DNA of 64,000 nucleotides. Source: Saitoella complicata NRRL Y-17804 (Eukaryota > Ascomycota > Saitoellomycetes > Saitoellales > Saitoellaceae). Numbering within the stretch: the stretch's first letter is position 1; the number at the start of each line of letters is the position of its first letter. The DNA is taken from contig NW_017567016.1 in NCBI RefSeq assembly GCF_001661265.1, positions 115,750-179,749 of the forward strand, written 5' to 3'. Below the pieces are notes generated by a model. That model did no database searches, was not told the DNA's origin, and saw nothing but the letters and a program-made list of their open reading frames with translations. This document shows positions 1 through 10,312 of the stretch, in pieces. Made by a program: the position numbers and the translations under genes.

Positions 1-1529
1 GTACCCGCCGCCGGCCTGACATACGGAGGCGAATTCCACTGTGCCGTCGTTCCCACCATAGCCTCCTGCTGCTGCTGCCGTCTGTAGAGTGTGACCGGTA
101 CATGACCAGTCGGCGACGCTAGCACTTGTATCTCACTTCCCTGCTGCATCTGATTCTGCCGAGGCAATTGCTGATGGACCCAATCTGCGACTTGGGCATG
201 TTGAGCATGTTGAGCCTGTTGAGCACGTAAAGAAGCAGTGATTGTCTGTGGCGGCGGATAGCTCCCCAACATTCCCGTCTCCGCTCCCGTCTCCGGCGGT
301 CGAATCACACCCGGCGGAGTCATACTCTCATCGCCTCCTTGGCCTGCTCCTCCTAGGCCTCTTCCTACCCCCGCCAGACCTGCTCCCGCAAGTCCACTTC
401 CCTGGTTCATCCGCATCTGCTGCCACATTCCAACACTCCCCCTCAAGACCTCATTCTCCCCCCTCAACCCCTCCACTTCCTCAACCAACTCCCTCTGCCT
501 CTCATTCATCTTCTCAAACTCCTTACACGCATACTCCACAATATCCCTCTTCCCCATCCGCGGTTGTGGGATTTGTAGGATTTGGCGGAGACGCTCGAAG
601 GAGGATTTGAGGTCCATGCGGCGGCGGTGTTCGGAGACTGCGCGGGCACGTTTGATTTCGGGGGCGATGTCGGTCGGGTTGGTGAAGGTTGGGGTTGGTG
701 AGGGTGCTTCTTCTTCTTGGGGGGAGAGGTCGGCGGTTTCGGAGGAGCGAGCGAGGGGGGAGTCTGGTGATAGGGCGAGGTATGGCGTTGACTTGACTCT
801 TTTCAACCTCCTTGGACTCGGCGTCTCCGGTGTCCGCTCCCCGCTATGCTTCGAGCTAGACGCGAAACTCATCCCCGGAGACTGGAATAGCTCCATTGCG
901 GTCGGTCGTGTAGGTGTCATCGTGAATGGCTGTAGACGCATTTCGGCAGCTTGACTGGAATGACGACCAAGCGATTGGACGGTGTTGGGACCGGAGACGT
1001 ATCGTCGTAGACCGGGACGGGAGAGCGAGTTGTCGGAGGTGTTCCGCAGGTGAGAGGATCCGGACGTCGGGGTCTCCATTTGGTTGACAGCGCTAGCGTC
1101 GAGTGCAGTTGGTTGGTACGCTGCAAAAGAATCCATCGAGACAGGACTCGTCACGCTCCGCATGCGTGTTTGTGTCTGCGGAAAGGTGGTCGTTGCCCAT
1201 GTATACGTCTGCTCCTGCGGAGTTCTCTGAAAAGGATTCTCCATGCCAGCAGGATGTGTAGTTGGACCATCGAACCCGTATCCTAAGCCCTGCGAAGCGA
1301 GACTGGACGATTGGGACGGAACGGCATCAGGCTGGTTGGTAGGTGAGCCATGGTCGTCGGAGTAGCCTTGTAACTGGTGCTGGTGTCGCGGTACAGGTAC
1401 TGGTATTGGGTCTTGCGAGTAATCGGGGTTGGCTTGGCCATGGTTCACCGACTGACGCTGTTGCTGAGAAGGAGTCGTTGAATATGCATATTGCATCGAG
1501 GACCTTGAGCTTGGCGAAGGCTCTTGCAT
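1..1529 (-). CDS. bHLH transcription factor, C-terminus cut by the left edge
   Basis: One reading frame stays open from an ATG at 1529 to the left edge, giving 509 visible residues and no stop. The first 290 residues are rich in Ser, Pro, Gln and Thr, as in activation regions. A basic helix-loop-helix follows at about residues 293-345 (window 500-655): a basic stretch ending in SEHRRRMDLKSSFERLRQ, a loop around a Pro-Gln-Pro, and helix 2 starting at GKRDIVEYACKEF. A Glu/Leu-rich coil then runs to about residue 365, so it is bHLH-zipper-like. The DNA-contacting Glu is E300; the residue four before it, usually His in E-box binders, is Arg. The tail is Gly- and Gln-rich with a short poly-Gln. 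Expected role: nuclear, dimeric DNA-binding regulator; target unknown. The start may be wrong if a 5' intron exists, since a CAG acceptor-like site lies just upstream. Confidence 0.8.
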   Translation of the reverse strand, partial: MQEPSPSSRSSMQYAYSTTPSQQQRQSVNHGQANPDYSQDPIPVPVPRHQHQLQGYSDDHGSPTNQPDAVPSQSSSLASQGLGYGFDGPTTHPAGMENPFQRTPQEQTYTWATTTFPQTQTRMRSVTSPVSMDSFAAYQPTALDASAVNQMETPTSGSSHLRNTSDNSLSRPGLRRYVSGPNTVQSLGRHSSQAAEMRLQPFTMTPTRPTAMELFQSPGMSFASSSKHSGERTPETPSPRRLKRVKSTPYLALSPDSPLARSSETADLSPQEEEAPSPTPTFTNPTDIAPEIKRARAVSEHRRRMDLKSSFERLRQILQIPQPRMGKRDIVEYACKEFEKMNERQRELVEEVEGLRGENEVLRGSVGMWQQMRMNQGSGLAGAGLAGVGRGLGGAGQGGDESMTPPGVIRPPETGAETGMLGSYPPPQTITASLRAQQAQHAQHAQVADWVHQQLPRQNQMQQGSEIQVLASPTGHVPVTLYRRQQQQEAMVGTTAQWNSPPYVRPAAG

Positions 1530-2637
1530 CGCTAACACCTGCTGCCTTTTTGGCCAAAAAAAAGTTGCGAAGTCAAAATATGGGCTGTTTGAGGTTTATG
1601 GTGTGGTGTGACAGTCGATCACCCGTAGTGAACCAGCGATTGTGTGAACCCAATTGCACCAAGGTTCAACTGGAATTGGCGAGTGATGTCTGGCAATTGG
1701 AATTGCAGCTGGTTGACCGGTTCACTTGCAATGGGGGAAGGAGTAAGGTTAGCGAGATATCTCCGGACGTGAACCGCTCCCGTGATATGGCAGCAGGCAG
1801 CTGGCAGCAACGGCAAGCAAGCAAGCAACCAGACTTCCTTACACCGGCACCGGGACTGCTACCCTTTCGAAAGAATGATGGACCAGCTGACAAGCCTTGG
1901 AACCTTGGGAGATCAGCAATCGCCTTCTCCCGTACTTTCGAAGAATGGAAATCTGAGGTATGAGACAACACCGAACCATGGCCCGCTGGCCATCAATCAT
2001 CCATCTAGGTACTCGAGGCAATTTTACCGGCTATCCCACCCCCTTGCCGAGTCTGTCAATATATTAAAGTTTGCCGAGGAGGTTCGATATTGCTGGCATT
2101 CATCCGGTCCCCGCGGTGTAGATTTGAGTGTCACATTTTTCCTCCTGTTTTCCGGCCTTATCAACGACAGCTAACAGCTGCAATATGAGGTACTCGTTCA
2201 CAAGCGTTACACTTGTATCCCTCGAAAAAGCTTCCGGCCTCAGACCCATTTGCAGTTGGTTGGGGATCCGGATATTGCTGGACTATATCGTATATTACCT
2301 CAGTCGCAGTCCGAGTGTTACGGCTCTAGATGAGACACGCCGAGTATCATGATTGTGAAGAACGATGGTACACTCAGCAGAAATCGGAGTGTACCGCAGT
2401 TGACTGTTCTTTGCCAGTACCTTCGGAGAAGAGTTCATGATACCAGCGCGGTCCGGTCAATTCGAACGGCCGGTGAGAAGGGCGGCCGCTTCTGACAGCT
2501 AACGGCCCGTCCGCAGGGGTTTGTCGGATGATTCTTTAGGGAACATACGGCAGATATTCGGATAAATGGTAAGTCAATGATGAGCCGGTTGATTCTGATA
2601 TAATTGACAGTGATGAGTCAAAAACAACGTAAGTTCT
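1530..2637. other. Intergenic stretch upstream of the bHLH gene
   Basis: No convincing gene on either strand. The open frames here on both strands lack family resemblance and mostly overlap the 5' part of the bHLH gene. A short GCAA run lies near 1815-1828. The stretch probably holds the bHLH promoter and the upstream region of the tRNA-Gly gene. Confidence 0.4.
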
Positions 2638-2709
2638 GCGTCATTGGTGTAATGGTTAGCATTGAAGCCTTCCAAGCTTTAGTTCCTGGTTCGATTCCTG
2701 GATGACGCA
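2638..2709 (+). tRNA. tRNA-Gly, anticodon TCC
   Basis: The 72-nt sequence folds as a full cloverleaf. The 7-bp acceptor stem pairs GCGTCAT with ATGACGC and the discriminator is A. The anticodon stem GAAGC/GCTTT (one G-T pair) closes a seven-base loop with TCC in the centre. The T-arm carries the usual GGTTCGATTCC core, which serves as the internal B box. There is no intron and CCA is not encoded. An identical 72-nt copy lies at 7774-7845 on the other strand. Confidence 0.95.
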
Positions 2710-2811
2710 TGTTGTTTTGCTTCGCTCCAGCTTTTCTATGATCTCACGCTCAGACCCCGAGACGTGCACCGACGAGCAGCGGACTGACTCTGACAATTAC
2801 TAGATTGATTC

Positions 2812-3051
2812 ATGTCTCCATCATCACGAGACTTCATTGGTGGTGGCTCCCTACCTCAGCTGTACGCCGCTGAGAATACCGCAATGACCCAGGAGAGAGT
2901 CGGTCGTTTGCAAATCGCAGCACGCCCACCACAGGAACGGCACGATCATGAACACTTTGAATATCTACACGAAACTGCAATGCAAACATATTTCTCCAGG
3001 CAAGCTGCTATACTCCGCTTGAGGATGGTTGCCAGTCATTTAAGGCAGTGA
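2812..3051 (+). CDS. Small ORF, 79 codons, doubtful
   Basis: An ATG-to-stop frame just downstream of the tRNA-Gly gene. The product would be a basic, helix-prone peptide with Arg-, Gln- and His-rich stretches and no signal peptide or membrane segment. I recognise no family. Nothing but length supports it, and it could be chance in the roughly 550-bp space between the tRNA and the 3' end of the SAM carrier gene. Transcript data would settle it. Confidence 0.2.
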   Translation: MSPSSRDFIGGGSLPQLYAAENTAMTQERVGRLQIAARPPQERHDHEHFEYLHETAMQTYFSRQAAILRLRMVASHLRQ

Positions 3052-3255
3052 GACCTGCTACGAACGGGATACGGCGGAGCAAGGTATCGCATTCCCAAGA
3101 AGCATAAAAGGGCGAAGCGGTACTGGCATTGGTTTTCTTTTGCTTCCCATGGGGTTCACATACAGGTTTTTTTCATGCGGAGTTGCGTTACCTGCATCTG
3201 GGGTCGTTCGGGGGTGGATTTAATATGATCGTGTTTGTCTACTATGCTATATAAT

Positions 3256-4168
3256 CTATGCTGTCGAGAGTGCATCCTTTACCGCCTCGTACACGCCCAA
3301 GAAAATAGATCCACCAATACTGATCCAGGTAACTCTCGGTCCGATCCCCTTCAAGAATGCTTTAGGCCCTTCCTCCTTCATGATCTTCCCGGCCATCTCA
3401 AAAATCCCATGCTTCTCTTTCGCCAACATAAGACGTGTCTTAATAACATCAAACGGTGTAGTACACGCCGCCGCAAACCCACCCGCCATACTTCCAATCA
3501 CCGCAGCCTCACCAGGACTGACCTTCTCCCGATTCGTCGCTTTCGCTCTCCATGACTTCGCGGCTTCATATATCGGAAACTGAATAATCGTGAATGGAAT
3601 CTCACGGAACAACGTCGATCCCCATCCTCTGTATAATCCAAACACTCCTTCTGGGCTGGCGAGAACCGCGCGGAGAGCCTCGAGGGAGGAAGCGAATTGC
3701 GATGCTTGTGCACGCTGTTTGATGATCTCTGTTGGGACACGGACGGCGCAAGCTGCTGTCTCGGCGATGGAGGCGGAGATCATGTGTGCGATTGCTGGGT
3801 AGGATGTGAATATTGGTGTAAAAATCTTCTTTGATTCCTCGTATGTGACGAAGAAGAGAGCGGCTGTTCGGGACGAGTCAGATCAAGATCAGAAGAAGTA
3901 GTCATGCCGGATCAAGGATGAGCGTACCAGATGGTGCGCTACCGGCTACGACACTTCCAATGCCCTTGTAGACTCCGCTCCATCCTCCGTTGGCGAAGAA
4001 TCCTCCTTTTGCTTGGAGACGGGTCTTGAGGGTGTCGAGGGGGAAGAGAGAGAGATCGACGGCGGTTCCAGCCGCTGCGCCTGCCTGTAGGTATCAATTA
4101 ACGACCATTGAAAGACAGATAGGTCAAGCTCCACCTACCAGCAGGGATGTAGCGAATGTCGAAGGCAT
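3256..4168 (-). CDS. PET8: Mitochondrial S-adenosylmethionine carrier (Pet8/SLC25A26 type)
   Basis: Mitochondrial inner-membrane carrier expected to import SAM for methylation of mitochondrial RNA and protein and for cofactor synthesis. Three exons joined by frame: 4168-4139, 4084-3928 and 3863-3256, giving 264 residues, close to the family's usual 270-285. The three carrier repeats are visible through FPLDTLKTR in exon 2, VPTEIIKQR early in exon 3 and TPFDVIKTR later. The phrases GTAVDLSLFPLDTLKTRLQ and FREIPFTIIQFPIYE are typical of this subfamily. Introns are 54 and 64 nt. It is divergent from the Ap4A phosphorylase gene, with 237 bp between the two ATGs. The subfamily call rests on recalled sequence resemblance. 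Confidence 0.88.
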
Positions 4169-4405
4169 GCTGAACGGGTTCTGTTTTTGCTTTTCGCAGG
4201 GTTCACGTACGACTCGTACTTTTCGTACGCACGGTTGCGTCGCGTGCATCGTGCTGCATCTCGGGTCGAGGTCGTAAAAAGTTGACGGTGAATGCAAAGA
4301 TATTTCCACATCGTTTACAGAACCTCTCGAACAGCAGCTCCTTCTCTCTATTTAAACTGCCGTCACCCAGTTCCTCACTTGCGATCTCTCAATACTTCAC
4401 AGCCA

Positions 4406-5441
4406 ATGTCTACACTCGAGGATCTTGTTAAGGCCAAGTACGATGAAGCCCTGGGTAAGTTCGGCGTTCAACGGGCCAGGCTCGGACTAATCAATGTGTG
4501 GCAGCTTCTGGAGAGCTCGTCTTCACTGAGTCTAGTGTCGGTGTTGTCGAGGAGAACCGTGTGAAGGTATTGCAAGCGAGTCACGCACGTCGCTCTGACA
4601 ATACTGACATGCTCTGATACAGTACTCCATCCGCTGTGCACCCGGCCTGGCAACGAAGCCAGAAAAGAAGGATATCGACAAGGAGAAGACCGATGGAAAG
4701 CCCTTCAACCCCTTCCTCCCACCAAACCCCGCTCTTTTTGTACAGGAGATGGAACCGAAGCACACCGTTGTCCTCAACAAGTTCTGCATTGTTCCAAGAC
4801 ATTTCCTGTTAATCACCAAAGCATACGAAGACCAAACAAAACCTCTGAACCCCGCTGACCTCGAGGCAATCTGGAAGTGCTTCGAGGGTCTGAGGAGTAA
4901 GCACATGGCGTTCTACAATTGCGGTCCAGCCTCGGGAGCGAGTCAAGGACACAAGCACGTCCAATTCATCCCTCTGCCATCTGCGGATGAGTTCACCCCC
5001 TTCCCGGACGATATCGTGAGGGCGCAGTCTTCGAATGGTCCAGGGCTTGGGCAGCTGTTACAGCATGACGCTATCTCCTTCGAGCACTTCATCCTTCCTA
5101 TCCCACGGAACCCGACACCTGATGATCTTGCAGAGATTTACGTCCACCTCCTCTCGCCGACGATTCAGGCATGTCGCATGGCCGATTGCAAGACTATCTC
5201 CTACAATGTCTGCATGACTCGTGACTGGATGTTCATGGCACCACGGGTAAACGAGGGTTGGGATGGATTAAGTTTTAACTCGACTGCGATGGTTGGTATG
5301 CTGCTCGTCAAGAGCGAGGTGGAGATGGAGAAGGTCAAGAAGGAAGGTCCTAGCAATATTTTGGCAAAGGTTGGTGTTGATAAGGGACAGGGAAATGAGG
5401 ATCAGTCCGCTGCCCCCGATGGCGGGGCGCTCGCGTCTTGA
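4406..5441 (+). CDS. APA2: Diadenosine tetraphosphate phosphorylase / ATP adenylyltransferase
   Basis: Cytosolic enzyme that phosphorolyses Ap4A to ADP and ATP, as in yeast Apa1/Apa2. Exons 4406-4454, 4505-4566 and 4623-5441 join in frame to 309 residues; yeast proteins are about 320. The HIT-like triad motif GHKHVQF gives H147, H149 and Q151. The N-terminal phrases SGELVFTESS and YSIRCAPGLATKP match the family, as does PFNPFLPPNPALFV. Both introns are about 50 nt with GTAAGT and GTATTG donors. The start was taken at the first ATG of the only frame that splices cleanly. No odd features. Confidence 0.92.
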
Positions 5442-5627
5442 AAGAGAAAGACCAGAGACAAAATAGCAGCACATAACTTACACAAAAAACTGGTATAACG
5501 AACGAATCCACGCACACGCACAATAAATAGCTCTATTCCCATGCCATGGCCATGCCCCTGGTTCCCATCTACCTTTTTCACGCACTCTCATCCTCATCCA
5601 TCGTTAATTCTTCCACATAACAGCAGT

Positions 5628-7520
5628 TTATGGTCGAGACAGAACCTCGGCCTGCTCGGAGTCGCTGTACCCAAGCAAATACAAAATCGTCTGCAAGCTC
5701 TTCTCGTTAATCCTCGCCGGCGCCATCTGCTGCACCCTCGGCTTCGCATTAAACGCAACACCCAACCCAGCCTTCGCCAACATCCACAAATCATTCGCAC
5801 CGTCTCCGACAGCGACTGTCTGTTCCAACTCTACGCCCTCGGCCTGCGCGATAACCTCCAACAACTCTGCCTTGCGCTCACCGTTAACGATCGCGCCGAA
5901 TGTTTCACCGGTGAGAGTAAGACCATCGTTTGAGACGGCGAGTTGATTGGCGAAGGCGTAGTCGAGGCCGAGTTCGTGCTTGACGTATTTGGCAAGGGGG
6001 ATGAATCCACCCGAGATGACAGCGAGCTTGAAGCCGAGACGCTTGAGGGCGCGGCAGAGGGCATGAGCACCGGGAGTGAAGGTGATACGTTGGCGGACAG
6101 CCTCGAAGACAGAGACGGGCAAACCCTTGAGGAGGGCGACACGACGCTTCAAGGATTCCGTGAAATCGATCTCACCGTTCATCGCGGACTCGGTGATAGC
6201 AGCGACCTGGTCCATCACACCAGCATAACGGGCGATCTCATCGATGACCTCCTGCTGGATAAGGGTAGAGTCCATATCGAAAACAACGAGACGCTTGTTG
6301 CGGCGGAAAACGTCGTTGACTTGGAGAGCGACATCGGTTGCGTTCTCACGAGAAAGCGCAAAGATTTCTTCGCGGAGAGCGACCACGTCACAGTCTGCGC
6401 TCACGGAGAGCTTGTAGTCGATACAACCGAGGTTCGCCTCAGTAAGTCGGGTCATGTCGTTGATGACAGCGTTGTACTTCCTGAGGAGAGTGGTCCATTG
6501 CTGGAGGAATTTGGGGGTAAGACCTTGGGTGGAGAGGACGGTGGCGGTGAAGTGGATGCGGCTTCCGGAGACAGCCTGGATGTTCTCTTCGGATTGTGCG
6601 GGGACCTCGAAGGAGAGGGAGAGCTTGTTCTTTTCCGCGGCGCTGACGACATCCTTGAAGACGTGGACATCAGTCGAGCGAAGAGCGACGATGGCACCGA
6701 AGGCGACACCCTTGCCAATGCAAGAGAAGGTGAAGTCCCTGATTTCGAGGTCATGCTCGGCGAGGCAGTCGACCACCACCTGAACGGCCTTCAAGTCTGT
6801 GTCACCACGCATCTGCAGGAGAACATCCTGCTTCTTTGCCCGACCACTGAAGAAGCCTTCAGGCAAGCTGTTCTTGAAGGAGGCGGGCTCCACATCGGGA
6901 GAGGATGCGCCATCTCTCATGATCTGATCCGCACCATCGACGTCACCAGACGCCGCGAGCTTGCCAGCAAGTGCCTCCTTCGCCTTCTGAAGTTCTTCGG
7001 ACTTCAAGAAGGACATTGCTGAGCTGCGGTGCAAGTAGACCGGGGAGATGTGCAAACCGGACGCACGATCGTGCTTCTTGAGGATCTTGGCGAGGGCGGT
7101 GTAGTTCAACAACAACAACTCCTCGAGCTTAGTGACCCTTTGCACCAAATCGAAAAGGCTGTCGTCGAGAGGAGCGCTGTCGATTTCGGACTGAATGCTC
7201 TGGATAATGTGACTGAAGTATTCGTTCAGGTGTTTCGCTTCTTCATCAAGCTTGGCGAAGAAGTTGCCGCTCGCATAATCCAACGCCTTCAAGCGCGCAG
7301 AAATCGCTGGAGGGAAAGGATCGGAATCAGGAACGATAGTCCTGATACAGTGCTGCTGAACCTCGCGCTGGATGTAGTCGGTAAGGCCATTGTAATCGAG
7401 GATCGCAAGTTGCTGGTCCTCAGGCAACTCGTTGCGCTTTTCCTCTGCGACACGGTCAGCGAAGACGATCGACGAGACTGAATGTTAAAACTCACGGATC
7501 AGCTTTCCAAAACGAACCAT
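5628..7520 (-). CDS. SER2: SPX-domain / ACT-like / phosphoserine phosphatase fusion
   Basis: Predicted last enzyme of serine biosynthesis, O-phosphoserine to serine plus phosphate, carrying an N-terminal SPX domain. Exon 1 is 7520-7496 and exon 2 is 7444-5628, giving 613 residues. Residues 1-160 are SPX-like: MVRFGKLIQEKRNEL start, LDYNGLTDYI, FFAKLDEEAKHLNEYF, and the Lys-rich helix NYTALAKILKKHDRASG, whose lysines bind inositol pyrophosphates in known SPX domains. Residues about 215-385 look like two ACT-type modules as in some SerB proteins. The HAD phosphatase follows: motif I FDMDST with D398 and D400, VISGGF, and GDGANDLWML. SPX and phosphatase lie in one uninterrupted exon, so the fusion does not depend on splicing. 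Usual Ser2 is about 310 residues with no SPX. The 5' exon was added because it restores the canonical SPX N-terminus. Confidence 0.9.
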
Positions 7521-7773
7521 GGTAATCTGGCCAGGTATACTTTTTTTTTTCTTGGGTTGCACGGACGCTGATCTGGCACACCTGCATAAGCCAACCGCCG
7601 CAGCCTCAGGCAGAAAGACAGAACCTTAATCTGAGCCCCACAGTTGGATGCAGCTGTTGAGGTGGGGGTCCTGGGAGGGATTGAGCAGGTGTATCTTCGA
7701 AGGGTGCGGAGATAACAAATGTGAGTTGAATATGCACAACTACTGGGTGAAAGGGTGCAAAAAGTAAAACGAG

Positions 7774-7845
7774 TGCGTCATCCAGGAATCGAACCAGGAA
7801 CTAAAGCTTGGAAGGCTTCAATGCTAACCATTACACCAATGACGC
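7774..7845 (-). tRNA. tRNA-Gly, anticodon TCC, second copy
   Basis: Identical over 72 nt to the tRNA-Gly at 2638-2709, but on the opposite strand about 5.1 kb away. It shows the same acceptor stem, TCC anticodon loop and GGTTCGATTCC T-arm, without intron or encoded CCA. It lies about 250 bp upstream of the SPX-phosphatase start, on the same strand. Flanking DNA is not obviously shared with the other copy beyond a few bases, so a recent large duplication is unlikely. Confidence 0.95.
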
Positions 7846-8366
7846 AGAAGGTGAGTGTTCCGGGCGCATTCAAAACTGATTCACACTAAGAAAAAAGCTT
7901 CCTAAAATCATCGGGAAGTGAATTGTGCTGCCCACGCCTAGCAACGTTTGGTTTCATGTCGGGCTTGGGAAACTCGAGTGTGGTTTCTCGGTATTGGCGA
8001 CTTCCTTGCACGCGCGTTTGTCACTTTTACACCACCAGAACGGGCACCGCGACGGGAATGATGAACGTGGACGACGTCTTTCAGGTCAGTATTGCTGCCG
8101 TATAATAACTACATAACTGCGGACGTGCTTCAAATGAAGAACATTCAGAGTTTGAATCAACTTGCCTTATGCGGCTTTTTGTTCCCGCGCCTGGGATGAG
8201 CCTGCGTTCCGATAACAGAAGCGTGAGATTGCGTGAGATATCCGTCAAATGATCGATAATAATATGAAGATGGTGTGCACGGGTGAATGAAGTGGAGAAG
8301 CATGATTGAAGTATGTGCACGCCGCATTACAGTGGGGTTCAAGAATGAAAAACGTAAAAAAAGCAA
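7846..8366. other. Intergenic stretch between two tRNA genes
   Basis: No protein gene recognised. Short overlapping frames on both strands have no family resemblance. The stretch carries the upstream region of tRNA-Gly(7774) and the 3' flank of tRNA-Pro. Confidence 0.4.
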
Positions 8367-8438
8367 GGCGACGAGCCAGGATTGAACTGACGACCACCTG
8401 CACCCAAAGCAGGTATGATACCACTACACCATCGTCGC
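8367..8438 (-). tRNA. tRNA-Pro, anticodon TGG
   Basis: A 72-nt cloverleaf on the minus strand. Acceptor GCGACGA pairs with TCGTCGC, and the discriminator is C. The anticodon stem CCTGC/GCAGG encloses a seven-base loop TTTGGGT with anticodon TGG. The T-stem GTCAG/CTGGC holds the loop TTCAATC. No intron. The sequence around the anticodon (GCTTTGGGTGC) is the usual eukaryotic tRNA-Pro pattern. A run of A on the plus strand just past the 3' end (8350-8361) reads as T-rich in the tRNA sense and would serve as a Pol III terminator. Confidence 0.93.
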
Positions 8439-9086
8439 CGGTGCTGAAAGGGGTATGGCACAATTGTAATATGTACCCGTTTTCCTGAACAATGTCAACG
8501 ATATCTTCTGTCACACGGTAAAGAAGCTCAATGCTTCACTAAGCAACCACAAGTATACTGTCGTCCAATATTTTGCCCAAACTGACACCGGCACTGACCG
8601 GCCAAGGTACTGAACGTCTCTTGTTTACAATTCGACAAACTGGGTCCGTCATGAATCTCAAGCTCGAGCTCATATGATCATGATGAGCGTCCATTGCTGT
8701 GACATTGTGCAGCGGAACTTCAAATGGCCTTCAATACCGCCCCGGCCAAATTTCACAGGCTATTCGTGTTGTAGAGGTGTATGGTACAGTTTTGTTTTTC
8801 ACCTTAAACAGTTCAGAAGGACATCGGCCGACATCGGTGCCGCAGCGACGACACACACCAGCTGCTTGTAGGGGTGAAACCTTCGAAGTTCATGGCGAAA
8901 ACTGCTTGATTTGGAGTTATAGCTCTGTAAATTCGTAATATGAAACGATGAACACAGCCCATCCATCACAGCAAATGCTTTTATCCGTTTGCCCTTAATA
9001 TCGCTGCAAGCCTATCACTCCATGGCCACCGCACTCAACCTCCGCGGATACGCGCATACATCCCGTACACCACCAATACAATATCG
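8439..9086. other. Intergenic stretch before the otubain gene
   Basis: Nothing recognisable in about 650 bp. It should contain the otubain promoter and 5' leader. An upstream ATG at 9021 opens a short frame that overlaps the otubain start in another frame and could act as a uORF. Confidence 0.35.
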
Positions 9087-10043
9087 ATGGACGACCTTAC
9101 CGACGAGCAGATCCTGGCTTTGACGCAAGACATCGTTGACAAGGAAGGCGAAAATGTTCCTCTTGTTGGACAGAAGAAACATATCTCGGCGCTGGCCGAT
9201 GAGTTTGAGTGTGCAAGCCTGATATACCAATTGAAAGTCGAGGTGCGTAGGAGTGCCCTATCTCCAACTGGCAGTTGCTGAACTGAACCTGTGTAGGCGC
9301 TATCGCAGAAATATAGCAGCTACCGCAAGACTCGTGGGGATGGAAACTGCTTTTACCGCGGTAAGCATACATCCTACATAGGCCACGGGACGTCATTAAC
9401 AAGTCATAGCATTCGCCATGGCTTACTTCGAGTCCATACTCACTCGGCCATCTCATAACGAACTCTCACGTATCGAATCAATCACCAAATCTACTCTCGA
9501 CCCAGCTGGTTTCGAGCCCATCGCCTACGAGGATTTCGCCGATGTGACCTACGAGATCTTAGAAAGTCTCCCACACGCCGTGGAAGAAGATCTAGAACGA
9601 CGTATGGCTACGCCGGAGGAGAGTAACGCTGTTGTAGTCCACCTCAGATTTCTTGCAAGTGCGTTCATGAAATTGCATCCGGAGGATTATGAAGCTTTCT
9701 TGGAAGAACCACTCCGAACTTTCTGTGAGAAGTATGTGGAGGCTGTTGGGAGGGAAGCCGACCATATCATGTACGTTTTGCCGCATTGTCTACTTGAGTG
9801 ATGCTAACAAAGTGAAGGATTGCCGCTCTTGTCCGCGTGCTGGGTGTTGGCGTTGATGTTGTGTATCTGGATCAAGGAGAGGGACTCGAACCCTTCGTGC
9901 ATGAGTTCCGTCCAGAAGGCAACGACGGTTCCGGTGTGGTGGTGAGGTTGCTCTACAGGTATATTCTCCTTCGGTTTGAAAGGCAAATCGTGATACTGAC
10001 GGTATCTAGACCCGGACATTACGATATTCTATACACAGAATAA
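9087..10043 (+). CDS. OTUB1: Otubain-type deubiquitinase (OTUB1 homolog)
   Basis: Cysteine protease of the OTU family that cleaves ubiquitin chains; human OTUB1 prefers Lys48 links and also restrains E2 enzymes. Five exons join in frame: 9087-9242, 9297-9360, 9410-9770, 9818-9958 and 10010-10043, for 251 residues (OTUB1 is about 270). The catalytic set is visible: D67 and C70 in RGDGNCFYR, and H244 in RPGHYDILY near the C-terminus. The phrases YRKTRGDGNCFYRAF and LLYRPGHYDILY are almost those of animal OTUB1. The junction at 9770/9818 was chosen because it restores DHIMIAALVRVLGV in place of an early stop. Introns are about 47-54 nt. Confidence 0.93.
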
Positions 10044-10312
10044 GACGACACACTCCGCATCCACCCCGCGTGACTTCTATCGCACAACCTATCAGCAGTT
10101 GTCCTTACCGCTTCCATACGCCCATATCATGCGCCAGTTGAATGCACCCCTTGATCGCAATCCTTTTTGTCGCCCCTTCTTCCTCGTCCTTCTTATTTGC
10201 CACTTTAAACTTTGTTTAATGCACGTGCGCGTCCCCACAGAAAACTCCCGCATCTCAAATAAGTGAACGACAGCGCCGCTCATCCTAGCCAACAAGAAAT
10301 CAATAAGTCAAA

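Noticed and set aside
1343-1963. 206-codon plus-strand frame near the bHLH start
   Set aside because: Overlaps the bHLH N-terminus antisense, has no motif, and contains repetitive Lys/Gln/Ala text of low information.
5943-7022. 359-codon open frame on the plus strand over the SPX-phosphatase gene
   Set aside because: It is antisense to a well-supported coding exon; its Glu/Asp/Gly/Val-rich composition is what codon bias on the other strand produces.
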